A stretch of DNA of 18,584 nt from Thermoplasmata archaeon. GTDB lineage: Archaea > Thermoplasmatota > Thermoplasmata > Thermoplasmatales > Thermoplasmataceae. This document shows, piece after piece, positions 7,098 to 14,764 of this stretch; the stretch's first letter is position 1; the number at the start of each line of letters is the position of its first letter. Location of the stretch: assembly GCA_021826835.1 (NCBI GenBank), contig JAKAYH010000008.1:1-18584 (forward strand), in the 5' to 3' direction. A model generated the notes under the pieces. It had not been told where the DNA came from. It was given only the letters and a program-made list of their open reading frames with translations, and did no database searches. The position numbers and the translations under genes are program-made.

Positions 7098-7798
7098 AAT
7101 ATCGAATAATTAGAAAAATACCTCGATCCAGCGATGACAACGAAATATGTAAACGATTGTCAGTTCTTGGCGTTGCAACTGTTTCTGAGGTTCAAAATAA
7201 GCAGGGGGTCTTGGTTCCTGAAATAAGGCCAATTTTGAATGATATGGCAGTATCAGGTACTGCCATTACAGTGAAGTGCTTTGATGCTGACAATTTAATG
7301 CTTCATGCCGCAATAGAAAATATCCAAAATGGTGACTTTTTAGTTGTATCCACGAACCAGGAAACTAGAAATGGATACTTTGGAGAATTAATGGCCACGG
7401 CTTGTAAATCCAGAGGCGCGTCCGGTTTAGTAATTGATGGGGGAGTCAGGGATACAAGTGAACTGAAGAAAATCAGTTTTCCAGTTTGGTCAAGGTATAT
7501 TTGCGTGACAGGAACGACGAAGAGTAATCCGGGTTGGGTTAATGAAAACATTGTGTGCGGGGGTGTCCTGGTTAAACCTGGCGATTACATTTTAGCTGAT
7601 AATGATGGTGTTGTTGTGATTGACAGGGCATCTGTCAATGAAGTTCTGAAAAGTGCCGAAGAAAGAAGGGATAAAGAAATGATTACAAGAAAAAGGCTAC
7701 TGAGCGGTGAATCTAGCTTAGATATTTATGATCTTAGAAAAAAACTGGAAGCTATTGGAGTAAAATATGAAAATACTAAAGAAGAGGTGGTAAGATAA
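7094..7798 (+). CDS. ligK: 4-carboxy-4-hydroxy-2-oxoadipate aldolase (LigK/GalC, RraA-like fold)
   Basis: This is a 234-aa class II pyruvate aldolase of the HMG/CHA family (EC 4.1.3.17 type). The family signature G-x-L ... R-D is present as G97-E-L99 ... R119-D120 (GELMATACKSRG, then VIDGGVRD), along with the downstream SRYICVTGTTKS and VLVKPGDYILADNDGVVV blocks that distinguish aldolases from the RNase-E regulator RraA. It would split 4-carboxy-4-hydroxy-2-oxoadipate into pyruvate and oxaloacetate, and oxaloacetate can be decarboxylated by the same class. The start is ATG 7094, overlapping the galB stop as ATGA, with GGAGG at 7080-7084. It is the last catabolic step in the reconstructed pathway. 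Confidence 0.86.
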   Translation: MKYRIIRKIPRSSDDNEICKRLSVLGVATVSEVQNKQGVLVPEIRPILNDMAVSGTAITVKCFDADNLMLHAAIENIQNGDFLVVSTNQETRNGYFGELMATACKSRGASGLVIDGGVRDTSELKKISFPVWSRYICVTGTTKSNPGWVNENIVCGGVLVKPGDYILADNDGVVVIDRASVNEVLKSAEERRDKEMITRKRLLSGESSLDIYDLRKKLEAIGVKYENTKEEVVR

Positions 7799-9175
7799 AT
7801 GGATGAGTTTAAATTGCTTGATGAAGCTAAATTTAATACTTTTCATAGAAAGTTAGTGTTTACCACAGGAGTGGGAGCATTTACTGACTTGTATAATACT
7901 ATAATCTATTCAGCAGCAGTTTATAGTATAATATTCTATTACCATACCAATCTAGTCTTCTATGGATTTGTCGGCTTCCTATTCTTTATTGGCGGCGTGA
8001 TTGGTGCACTTACTTGGGGTATAATTGCTGATCTAATCGGTAGGAGAATTTCATTTACACTTGATTTAGCATTGATGGCTATATTTGCTGTACTATCCGG
8101 TATTATTGCGACCCCTCTTGCATTAGCAGTCTTTAGATTTGTCATCGGTTTTGCTCTTGGGGGGGACTATCCTTCAGCTTTAACAATGTTGTCCGAGTTC
8201 TCTCCTTCAAAAATACGTGGAAGATTACTAACTCTATTTTGGACACTTTTTGCTGCTGGTGGTTTCACAGCTGGAATTGTCGGTTATCTTACCCTCATAC
8301 ACTTCGGAGTGTCTGGTTTACAGATGAGAATTATCTTAGCTTCAGGAGCAGTACCTGCAATCATCGGAATTGCAACTAGACTCTGGATTCCTGAATCCCC
8401 GAGATGGTTGGTGAAAAAGAAGAAGATGAAAATGGCTTCCAAATCGCTAGCAAAAGCAACTGGTTTAGAAATTTCTGAAAGCTATTTTGAGGGACTAGAA
8501 GGAAGTGGACATAAGAGAGCTGATTCAATAAAGCTCTTTTTTAACAGAAGGAATGCGTATATAAGTCTGGCCCTGGCAGTTGTGGTGTTGCTGCCAAATT
8601 TCATTCCCACGGCTTCAGCTTCATTTTCACCATATCTATTTTCTATTGTCGGAATATCAAAGATAAAGTCAGTATTGTATCTGTCATTTTTATTCGAGCT
8701 ACCCCTAATGATTTTCGGAATAATAACAACTTATTTGGTTGAAAAATTAGGGCGTCTCAAAACGATGACTATAAACGCAATAATCATAGGAATAGCTGCC
8801 ATAGCAATGTCGTTCCTTTTAACTAATAGTATTGGCTTAATAGTTACATTTGTCATAGCTGCTGGTACATCAATAATGTACTTTGGAATAGCCTATAGCT
8901 TAGCTGCTGAACTTTACCCCACTCAGATCAGGGGGGCAGGAGAAGGATATAATACTAGCTTAAGTAGACTTTCAGGTGCGCTGGCATATCTGTTAACACC
9001 ATTCCTGGTGGCACTTTATGGAGAGAGCGGTCTATGGAAAATCTATGGAGCGTTATCAATAATCGGAATCCTAATAGCATTTTTCATGTTGAGAACCCAC
9101 ATGACTGTTGAAGGACGTACTCTGGAACAAATATCAGAGACGTCCGCTGTTAAAGCAGAGGAAGGTGAAATGTGA
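7799..9175 (+). CDS. MFS transporter, probable aromatic acid:H+ symporter
   Basis: This 458-aa protein has about 12 hydrophobic segments in two six-helix halves. The MFS loop 2-3 motif is clear (GIIADLIGRRISF), as is the end-of-helix-6 PESPRWL signature and a long basic central loop (KKKKMKMASKSL). The second-half signature AAELYPTQIRGAG is also present. This pattern fits the sugar-porter/aromatic-acid-symporter group. Substrate specificity is inferred from the operon: uptake of a benzoate-type acid such as protocatechuate, vanillate, phthalate or gallate. At the low external pH favoured by Thermoplasmata, proton symport would be strongly driven. The ATG at 7799 follows the aldolase stop with no gap, and a GAGGTGG site lies just upstream. 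Confidence 0.87.
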   Translation: MDEFKLLDEAKFNTFHRKLVFTTGVGAFTDLYNTIIYSAAVYSIIFYYHTNLVFYGFVGFLFFIGGVIGALTWGIIADLIGRRISFTLDLALMAIFAVLSGIIATPLALAVFRFVIGFALGGDYPSALTMLSEFSPSKIRGRLLTLFWTLFAAGGFTAGIVGYLTLIHFGVSGLQMRIILASGAVPAIIGIATRLWIPESPRWLVKKKKMKMASKSLAKATGLEISESYFEGLEGSGHKRADSIKLFFNRRNAYISLALAVVVLLPNFIPTASASFSPYLFSIVGISKIKSVLYLSFLFELPLMIFGIITTYLVEKLGRLKTMTINAIIIGIAAIAMSFLLTNSIGLIVTFVIAAGTSIMYFGIAYSLAAELYPTQIRGAGEGYNTSLSRLSGALAYLLTPFLVALYGESGLWKIYGALSIIGILIAFFMLRTHMTVEGRTLEQISETSAVKAEEGEM

Positions 9176-9176
9176 A

Positions 9177-10439
9177 ATGCTAACAAAGGAAGAAAATAGG
9201 ATATTAACTGAAGTTGGCCCCAACACTCCAGGTGGGAAACTCTTGAGAAGATATTGGCACCCAGTTTGTACTGCAAAGCAGATGATGAATAGGACAACTA
9301 TGAAATTAAGGATACTTGGAGAAGACTTGGTCTTATTCAAAACTGGTGAGGGAAAGTATGGTCTGGTGGAAGAACACTGCCCACATAGGGGAGTTTCTCT
9401 TGCGTATGGTTTTGTTGAAAATGACGGGATAAGATGTGCCTATCATGGTTGGAAATATTCATTAAAAGGCCAATGTGTGGAACAACCATTTGAGCCTAAG
9501 GACAGTAAATACAAAGATAATATACAAGTAGTCAGTTATCAGATTGTTGAAAAATATGGCTTAGTATGGGCTTATATGGGACCATCACCTGCTCCACTGC
9601 TTCCTGCATGGGAATTTCTCGTAAGAAAAGATGGGCTTAGATTTTACGTAATATATGACTCCAATTACAATTGGCTTCAAGCAATGGAAAATTCTATGGA
9701 TTCAACACACACCTACTTTTTGCATGGTGTAATGTTACGAAAAACAATGCCAGAAATATGGCAGGAAACCTATAAGGATATCCTGGACTATTACAACCGC
9801 CCAATTGAGAAATATGAATTTGTACCATTTGAGTTTGGATTCAGAAGGAGACGCAAATATTCAGGGCAAAGAGGAAATCAAGAGGCTGGATATCCGCTTA
9901 TTTTTCCTAATATTTCTGTTATTCCAATGTATACATACGAGGTTGTTTGGAGGGTGCCCATTGATGACTTCCATACCAAAGCAGTACACATGGAACTCTT
10001 ACCTTCTATTGATGGAAAAACCTATGAACAGAGACCTGAATTAACACCTGTTGAGGTAAATCCCCCTGTTTTGAAAGACGAAAAAGGTGAATACTTGATG
10101 AATTCCTTCCCTTCTACTGATTTGATGGCATTTGAAACCCAAGGAGCTATTTTTGACAGAACGCAGGAACATTTGGCATCCTCAGATCGAGGTGTAGTTA
10201 TGTATAGAAAGCTTTTGAAAGAACAAATCAACTTGGCATCAGAGGGTAAAGATCCAATCGGAACAATTAGAGACCCATCCGTTAATGATTACATTAGGGT
10301 AGTAGATCCGGAAGATTATAAAATCAAGAGCAAGAATGCATTGGAGCGGGGATTACTTCAAAACTGGTTTTCTGAATTAAGTAAAGGTAAGATGCCTTTG
10401 TTAGATGAACACACTAAAGTTTTTGGGCAGCAAATATGA
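9177..10439 (+). CDS. Rieske non-heme iron oxygenase alpha subunit (phthalate 4,5-dioxygenase type)
   Basis: This is a 420-aa protein from ATG 9177; an in-frame TTG at 9108 lies inside the transporter gene and was rejected. The N-terminus (LTEVGPNTPGGKLLRRYWHP) is typical of the phthalate-dioxygenase branch. The Rieske [2Fe-2S] ligands are C68, H70, C87 and H90 (HCPHRG, CAYHGW). The mononuclear iron facial triad is H178, H183 and probably D337 (HLASSDRGV), with bridging D175 in ENSMDSTHTYFLHG. Such enzymes dihydroxylate, hydroxylate or O-demethylate aromatic acids (phthalate, vanillate, carbazole-type), producing catechols for ring cleavage. The actual substrate cannot be read from sequence. 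No reductase or ferredoxin gene is in the operon, so electrons must come from elsewhere in the genome. AGGTGA at 9163-9168 is the ribosome binding site. Confidence 0.9.
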   Translation: MLTKEENRILTEVGPNTPGGKLLRRYWHPVCTAKQMMNRTTMKLRILGEDLVLFKTGEGKYGLVEEHCPHRGVSLAYGFVENDGIRCAYHGWKYSLKGQCVEQPFEPKDSKYKDNIQVVSYQIVEKYGLVWAYMGPSPAPLLPAWEFLVRKDGLRFYVIYDSNYNWLQAMENSMDSTHTYFLHGVMLRKTMPEIWQETYKDILDYYNRPIEKYEFVPFEFGFRRRRKYSGQRGNQEAGYPLIFPNISVIPMYTYEVVWRVPIDDFHTKAVHMELLPSIDGKTYEQRPELTPVEVNPPVLKDEKGEYLMNSFPSTDLMAFETQGAIFDRTQEHLASSDRGVVMYRKLLKEQINLASEGKDPIGTIRDPSVNDYIRVVDPEDYKIKSKNALERGLLQNWFSELSKGKMPLLDEHTKVFGQQI

Positions 10440-10687
10440 AAATCACATGGTATCAGCACAGCAACAAAACGGATCTGACCTCTTCTAACCTATTTTTTAT
10501 CGTGTTGCATAAGTCAGGGGGAGTCGATAGTCCGGATGTGGCAAAAATGTGGTTAGAGGTACCATCTAAAGCTGAGTTGTACGCCGAGGGTATCTGCGAA
10601 GAAGAATTGCTAGAAGCTTTTTCCAAGCTTTTAAAAGAACATGCTTACGACTCGGAGGTTGAACTATATGCTGAAAGGGCTTATTGA
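10436..10687 (+). CDS. Unknown 83-aa protein coupled to the Rieske oxygenase
   Basis: I do not recognise this family. It is a small acidic protein with one Cys, no Rieske or plant-type ferredoxin cluster motif, no signal peptide and no membrane segment. It contains a beta-like start (ITWYQH ... LFFIVLHKSGG) and a helical acidic C-terminal half (EEELLEAFSKLLKEH). Its ATG overlaps the Rieske gene's stop (ATGA), and ligA follows 18 nt later, so it is translated as part of the operon. It could be an accessory or small subunit for the oxygenase or the extradiol enzyme; this is inference from position only. Confidence 0.7.
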   Translation: MKITWYQHSNKTDLTSSNLFFIVLHKSGGVDSPDVAKMWLEVPSKAELYAEGICEEELLEAFSKLLKEHAYDSEVELYAERAY

Positions 10688-10705
10688 AATGGTTAAGGTG
10701 AGTTT

Positions 10706-10987
10706 ATGATTTATGATTTTCCTGAACAGTCTCATTATAACGTACACAAAATGATTTTTGATTTGAGAAACTCTAGAATACTGCTAGCCCAGTTCAAAAA
10801 CAATAAGGATCAGGTAATGGATCAATATCAACTGAGTCAAGAAGAAAAGAGGATTTTAAACGAAGGAAACCCGATTACGATGTATAAATTCGGAATATTC
10901 CCTTATTTATTGCATTACTACTGGATCGCAATAGTGCTGGGTACAGAAAAGAATATCGATGATCTCATATTGTATAAAAAAGAATAA
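10706..10987 (+). CDS. ligA: Extradiol ring-cleavage dioxygenase, LigA-type small subunit
   Basis: This 93-aa helical protein resembles the LigA subunit of protocatechuate 4,5-dioxygenase. The family signature is visible: a helix ending in LSQEEKRILNEGNPITMYKF, followed by GIFPYLLHYYWIAIVLG, where the LigA family has G-x-x-P-Y-L-L. In LigAB the small subunit caps the active site of the catalytic LigB chain. The gene lies directly before ligB, the order used in Sphingobium ligAB. ATG 10706 is preceded by AAGGTGAG. LigA homologues are sometimes fused to LigB (gallate dioxygenases); here the two are separate, which slightly favours a protocatechuate-type enzyme. Confidence 0.82.
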   Translation: MIYDFPEQSHYNVHKMIFDLRNSRILLAQFKNNKDQVMDQYQLSQEEKRILNEGNPITMYKFGIFPYLLHYYWIAIVLGTEKNIDDLILYKKE

Positions 10988-11023
10988 ATTCTATAAGAAA
11001 TGAAAGGAGAAAAGTGATATGTT

Positions 11024-11833
11024 ATGGGTAAAATAGTTGGATCATTTGCTTGTTCACACGCACCTCAGATTGTGTCTAAACCAAATATTACTGATATCTA
11101 CCAGAAGCAGGTTGAGGAGGTGCAGGTGGGACTAGAATCACTGGGTAGAAAAATAGAAAAATTGAACCCAGACACAGTTATATTGATAGGGGCAGACCAC
11201 TTGGAATCGTTCTTCTTCGATAATTATCCAATGATTCTTATTCCAGTTACAAAGAAAGTTTCTGGGACTATGGGAAATGAGTCTTATACCTATGAAACTG
11301 ATGAAGAATTATCCCGAAGTCTCCTGTTTAACTTAGTAAATGGAGGTTTTGACGTTTCGTTCGCGCAAAAATTCAAGTTGGATCATCCATTTTACTCGCC
11401 ACTTAAATTCATTTTTAAGGAGTATACAAAACCCATAATACCTATCCACATAAACAGTAATGTACCTCCTCTAATCAGCATAAAAAGGGCGTTTCTTATT
11501 GGAAAAGAAATAAGAAAAATTATCCAGAACAATTCAAACAAGAATGTTGTTGTAATAGGAACCGGCGGCTTATCACACTATCCCGGAACCCCATTTTATG
11601 GAAAAGTAGATCTAGACTTTGATAATAAGCTGCTCAGTAATATAGAAAAAGGATTAGTCAAAAAAATAATAAACTTAGAACCGGAAAAGGTTGAAAATGC
11701 AGGCAATCTTGAATTGCGCACATGGGTAGCTGCAATGGGAGCAGCAGGAAAATTTAAGGGAGATGTTTTACTGCATGTTCCGACCTTTCATATCGATTAT
11801 TCCATCGTATGGTTCAAAGAGGTACCTGAATGA
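11024..11833 (+). CDS. ligB: Type II extradiol dioxygenase catalytic subunit (LigB superfamily)
   Basis: This is a 269-aa catalytic subunit of a class III (LigB) extradiol dioxygenase. The Fe(II) ligands and catalytic acid align with LigB: H12 (ACSHAP), H59 (IGADHLESFF), E230 (NLELRTW), and the catalytic base H185 (GTGGLSHYPGTP). The enzyme would insert O2 next to the hydroxyl of a 3,4-dihydroxybenzoate, giving 4-carboxy-2-hydroxymuconate semialdehyde from protocatechuate or 4-oxalomesaconate from gallate. Pairing with LigA and the presence of galB and ligK downstream reactions favour these substrates over 2-aminophenol or homoprotocatechuate. The start is ATG 11024; an ATG at 11019 is out of frame and closes at once. 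AAGGAG lies about 15 nt upstream and GTGAT is nearer. Confidence 0.88.
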   Translation: MGKIVGSFACSHAPQIVSKPNITDIYQKQVEEVQVGLESLGRKIEKLNPDTVILIGADHLESFFFDNYPMILIPVTKKVSGTMGNESYTYETDEELSRSLLFNLVNGGFDVSFAQKFKLDHPFYSPLKFIFKEYTKPIIPIHINSNVPPLISIKRAFLIGKEIRKIIQNNSNKNVVVIGTGGLSHYPGTPFYGKVDLDFDNKLLSNIEKGLVKKIINLEPEKVENAGNLELRTWVAAMGAAGKFKGDVLLHVPTFHIDYSIVWFKEVPE

Positions 11834-12669
11834 AAGTAGTGGTCACCGGAGCTAATGGGAAAATAGGAACCAGAGTAATGGAAATTCTAGCTAAATCCGG
11901 ATACAATGTTATGGGAATAGATCGCGAGGTGTTCAATCTAAAGAAATACGAGCACAGAGTTGTTGACCTCTTACACGAAGGGCAGGTATATCAGACACTG
12001 AGTAATTCAGACGCTGTGATTCATCTTGCGTCATATCCGCGTCCCAATATAGTTCCTGATACGCTAACTTTTCAAAATAATGTAAACTCTATTCACAACA
12101 TTTTGAATTCTTGTTTCAATCTGAATATTCATAAGGTAATTATAGCATCCAGTATGGCTTCGTATGGGTTCAGATATTCTAATGGCAGAATAATACCTAA
12201 GTATTTCCCGGTCGATGAAGAACACCCGTGTGATCCAGTTGATTCTTACGGGTTATCTAAGGTCGTAGGAGAGAAGATTGCTGATTCATTTGCACACCGT
12301 AGCAATATGAGTATTATAAGCCTAAGAATACCACAGGTTCTTGTCGACTATGGTGATTTCGAAGACCGATCCAAAAACCCAAGTTCTGGCAAAGATAAGC
12401 TTTGGCTCTACATAGACATAAGAGATGTAGCAAAGGCATTCTTAAATGCTTTAGAATCTGCCGTTTTAGGTCACGAAATCATGAACATTTCAGCTGCAGA
12501 TAGCGATCAATTAAAACCTAGTGTAGAGTTAATAAAAGAGTATTTTCCTAACTCTGAAATGCATGAAGATATGTTGACAGGTAATGAATCACTATTGAAC
12601 ATACAGAAAGCCCGTAATTTGATTGGCTTCGTACCTGAGTTTAGTTGGAGACGCATCTCTGGACTCTGA
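11830..12669 (+). CDS. Extended SDR NAD(P)-dependent dehydrogenase/epimerase-like protein
   Basis: This 279-aa Rossmann-fold protein has the dinucleotide motif G7-x-x-G10-x-x-G13 (VVTGANGKIG), a D-A-V-I-H-L-A-S strand, an ASSMASYG catalytic Ser region, and the Y140-G-L-S-K144 active-site motif of extended short-chain dehydrogenases (Pfam Epimerase type). Its ATG overlaps the ligB stop (ATGA). In bacterial protocatechuate 4,5-pathways the enzyme after ligB is LigC, an unrelated Gfo/Idh-type oxidoreductase that oxidises 4-carboxy-2-hydroxymuconate semialdehyde to 2-pyrone-4,6-dicarboxylate. This SDR is in the right place to do the same job, a proposed non-orthologous replacement. Sugar-epimerase activity is the generic alternative. 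It is the last gene of the operon and a T-rich stretch follows. Confidence 0.82.
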   Translation: MKVVVTGANGKIGTRVMEILAKSGYNVMGIDREVFNLKKYEHRVVDLLHEGQVYQTLSNSDAVIHLASYPRPNIVPDTLTFQNNVNSIHNILNSCFNLNIHKVIIASSMASYGFRYSNGRIIPKYFPVDEEHPCDPVDSYGLSKVVGEKIADSFAHRSNMSIISLRIPQVLVDYGDFEDRSKNPSSGKDKLWLYIDIRDVAKAFLNALESAVLGHEIMNISAADSDQLKPSVELIKEYFPNSEMHEDMLTGNESLLNIQKARNLIGFVPEFSWRRISGL

Positions 12670-12690
12670 TTTTGCTTGTTCTTTCCCTTT
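12667..12690 (+). terminator. T-rich terminator at end of operon
   Basis: A pyrimidine-rich stretch with T4, T3 and T3 runs (12670-12690) directly follows the last stop codon of the operon. This is consistent with archaeal oligo-T termination; no hairpin is obvious. Confidence 0.35.
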
Positions 12691-12840
12691 GAAGAATTCA
12701 TTAGGAAAATATTTCTCCATTATATTGACGTCTTTGGTAATTTGCATTCTAAAACCTTTCATCAGACCAGTAACGAAATACTTACCTGGATTGTTTTAAT
12801 TAATATGTACGATTCTATCGATGATTAGTAATAAAGTGAC

Positions 12841-13155
12841 CGAGTAGTGATAGTACCCCGAATTTTGTATAAAGAAAAGACCAGGATCCAAATCATAGGT
12901 CATAAGAGATGGTCTCTCAGATCTTTGAGATTATTCTATAAATGCATGGACGAGATCAGAGAGATGTTCCAGGAGAGGTATCCTTAAGTTTACACAACTT
13001 TCGGGACACTATGAGCTTTTTAACTTCTTTATTTCGTTGCTCCTTTTCTTTGTCATCTCGGCACTTTCCTATAGTTATTCCAATATCTACCATTTTAGAT
13101 GTCACAGATTTGTCATTAGATTCGGAATAAATAATTGTTCTTTATCGAGCTATGA
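12841..13155 (+). pseudogene. Possible degraded coding remnant in gene-poor region
   Basis: Bases 12670-13297 hold no intact gene. A frame from 12841 reads through RIQIIGHKRWSLRSLRLFYK and CMDEIREMFQERYP to a TAA at 12985-12987. A second frame directly adjoining continues plausibly with LKFTQLSGHYELF and a hydrophobic stretch. Together they look like two parts of one protein broken by a frameshift near 12980, but I cannot name the family. No start codon with a ribosome binding site or box A was found, and nothing recognisable was seen in the rest of the gap. Confidence 0.3.
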
Positions 13156-13297
13156 AAATAGACTTTCTTAAAAACCGAAATCCAGTTTTGTTATATATTC
13201 ACTCTTCCAAGAGTCCACAAAATAACCGGATGATCATGTTTTTACTTGAACCTCTTTAGCTTTTAACTCAAAATAATAGATTATCACATATTGCAGT

Positions 13298-14656
13298 TCA
13301 TTCTTTAACTACTGCGTAACCCCTCTCTGCTAGGTCTGGGATAAGAGAGTAACAATATTCTATTTTTAGATCAGCTCTCTGCATACATAATGCAAATGCT
13401 TCGTCCTTCGTCCAACGTACTTTTTTTGGATCTTTCTCAAACCGTTCCATTCTTTGTCTGAGAGTGTTTTCCACTTCCAATCTTTTTTTTGGCAGGACTT
13501 CCATTATCCATTCAGCTTCCTTTAACCCTCTTTCTTGTTCATAACTAGCTAATTGCTGATATGAGATGGGATTGTCGATAATTGTGTGGAAATCCTCGTT
13601 TGAGATGCCCAAATCAGAAAATATTGATGCTCTGTCATGGTCTCCCATTGTACCATGTAATATCAAAAATAGGACAAACAATGAAACTACATATAATTTT
13701 GAATTCGCCAGTGGGGCATCGTCGGATAGATTGTACCTAATGCGACGTGCGGTTTCAATTTCCCCTTCAGATATATCTTTTGGCCAAAGCCCAGAATCTT
13801 TACGATAATAAAGAGTCCTAGAATCTAAGGCCTTTATCTCTGTAGCCCACAATTGCTGGAGTCCCTGTGGGGCTCTTTGCAACATCTGAATTGTTGTAAG
13901 TTTTTTATATAAAGTCTCCTCAAGAAGCTCCGCAATCACTCTAAAGAAAGACATGGCAAAGTCAGGAGAATTAAGCAATTTCTCTTCCAGGTATCGGAAA
14001 ATAGGAAAATTCCATTCTGAAAATTTGTAATCTAAAGGAATTCGTTTTGCTATTAACCTCAAATAAAGCGGTTGTTGCCTTTTAATGTCGTCACCAACAA
14101 ATCTGAGATTATTCAAAAGTACATTTTTGATTTTCTTATATTTATCAATAGTGGTAGATTCGCAATAAAAATAGAGTTTTTCTGCCCTAGGGTTCACTAC
14201 CGACAATTGGGATAGTACTTTAGAGAACGAATAACCAGTAGGCAGAATCCCGGATTCAGAATTTCCAGTTATTATCTTCTGCAAATCTTCAAGATTAAAT
14301 TTCATCTTCTCCTTGTATATCGAACTCTTCTGAAACGCTCTGGCTTGTTCTCGTCCCCAGACATATACATTTAGATATACAATTGCAAGATCTACTAATC
14401 CATAAATTGGTCTCAATGAAAATGTTGATTTTTCAATAGTTCTGTCTGATCTTCCCATGATTTTATGGTCCGCAATAATTACCTGACTTTCTATAAGCGG
14501 CCAAAGGGAATCTTTAACTGTGTCCAGTCCCTTTCCTCTGCCTATTTTCAATTTCCGTTTCATAAAGTAGTCTATATCATCAAAAGACGCGTGTTCTTTC
14601 TTCAGAATGTAGAAAAATAGTTCAGATCTAGTTAAACCTCGGGGATGATAGCTCAC
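13298..14656 (-). CDS. Unknown 452-aa protein with possible N-terminal winged helix
   Basis: I do not recognise this family. The protein is largely helical and rich in charged residues. Residues ~5-60 (GLTRSELFFYILKKEHASFD ... PLIESQVI) have the spacing of a winged-helix DNA-binding module, which is a weak inference. A hydrophobic run at ~320-335 (KLYVVSLFVLFLILHG) could be a buried helix or a membrane segment. The C-terminal ~100 residues are strongly basic/acidic amphipathic helices that could form a coiled coil. The start is GTG 14656: the preceding in-frame codon region has a stop at 14660-14662, and a box A lies ~25 nt upstream, giving a leaderless mRNA. It stands alone, with no co-directional neighbour nearby. 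Its position between the operon and an integrase region suggests accessory, possibly element-derived, DNA. Confidence 0.75.
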   Translation of the reverse strand: MSYHPRGLTRSELFFYILKKEHASFDDIDYFMKRKLKIGRGKGLDTVKDSLWPLIESQVIIADHKIMGRSDRTIEKSTFSLRPIYGLVDLAIVYLNVYVWGREQARAFQKSSIYKEKMKFNLEDLQKIITGNSESGILPTGYSFSKVLSQLSVVNPRAEKLYFYCESTTIDKYKKIKNVLLNNLRFVGDDIKRQQPLYLRLIAKRIPLDYKFSEWNFPIFRYLEEKLLNSPDFAMSFFRVIAELLEETLYKKLTTIQMLQRAPQGLQQLWATEIKALDSRTLYYRKDSGLWPKDISEGEIETARRIRYNLSDDAPLANSKLYVVSLFVLFLILHGTMGDHDRASIFSDLGISNEDFHTIIDNPISYQQLASYEQERGLKEAEWIMEVLPKKRLEVENTLRQRMERFEKDPKKVRWTKDEAFALCMQRADLKIEYCYSLIPDLAERGYAVVKE

Positions 14657-14676
14657 ATGCTATCATGGTTTATTGG

Positions 14677-14697
14677 TTATAAATTTGCTTGCAAATT
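14677..14697 (-). promoter_or_regulatory. Box A with adjoining inverted repeat upstream of the 452-aa gene
   Basis: On the minus strand ATTTATAA (14677-14684) is a box A about 25 nt before the GTG start. Overlapping its upstream edge, AATTTGC-TT-GCAAATT (14682-14697) is a perfect inverted repeat with 7-bp arms and a 2-bp spacer. It could be a repressor or activator site in the BRE region. The repeat is seen; its function is inferred. Confidence 0.45.
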
Positions 14698-14764
14698 AAT
14701 TGCTTTAAATAGTCGGGGCTCTTTTAAATGAAGAGGAAAATATCGTTTTGTCAATTACTCTTTT

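Noticed and set aside
7303..7551. Minus-strand open frames inside the operon genes
   Set aside because: They are shadows of well-supported plus-strand genes, without promoters or recognisable domains.
9108..9176. Extended TTG start for the Rieske oxygenase
   Set aside because: It would overlap the transporter by 68 bp; the family N-terminus (LTKEENRILTEVGP) begins at ATG 9177, which has its own AGGTGA.
12942..13130. 62-codon open frame on the plus strand
   Set aside because: It has no ribosome binding site or box A, its composition is unlike a protein, and it overlaps better-looking frames of a degraded remnant.
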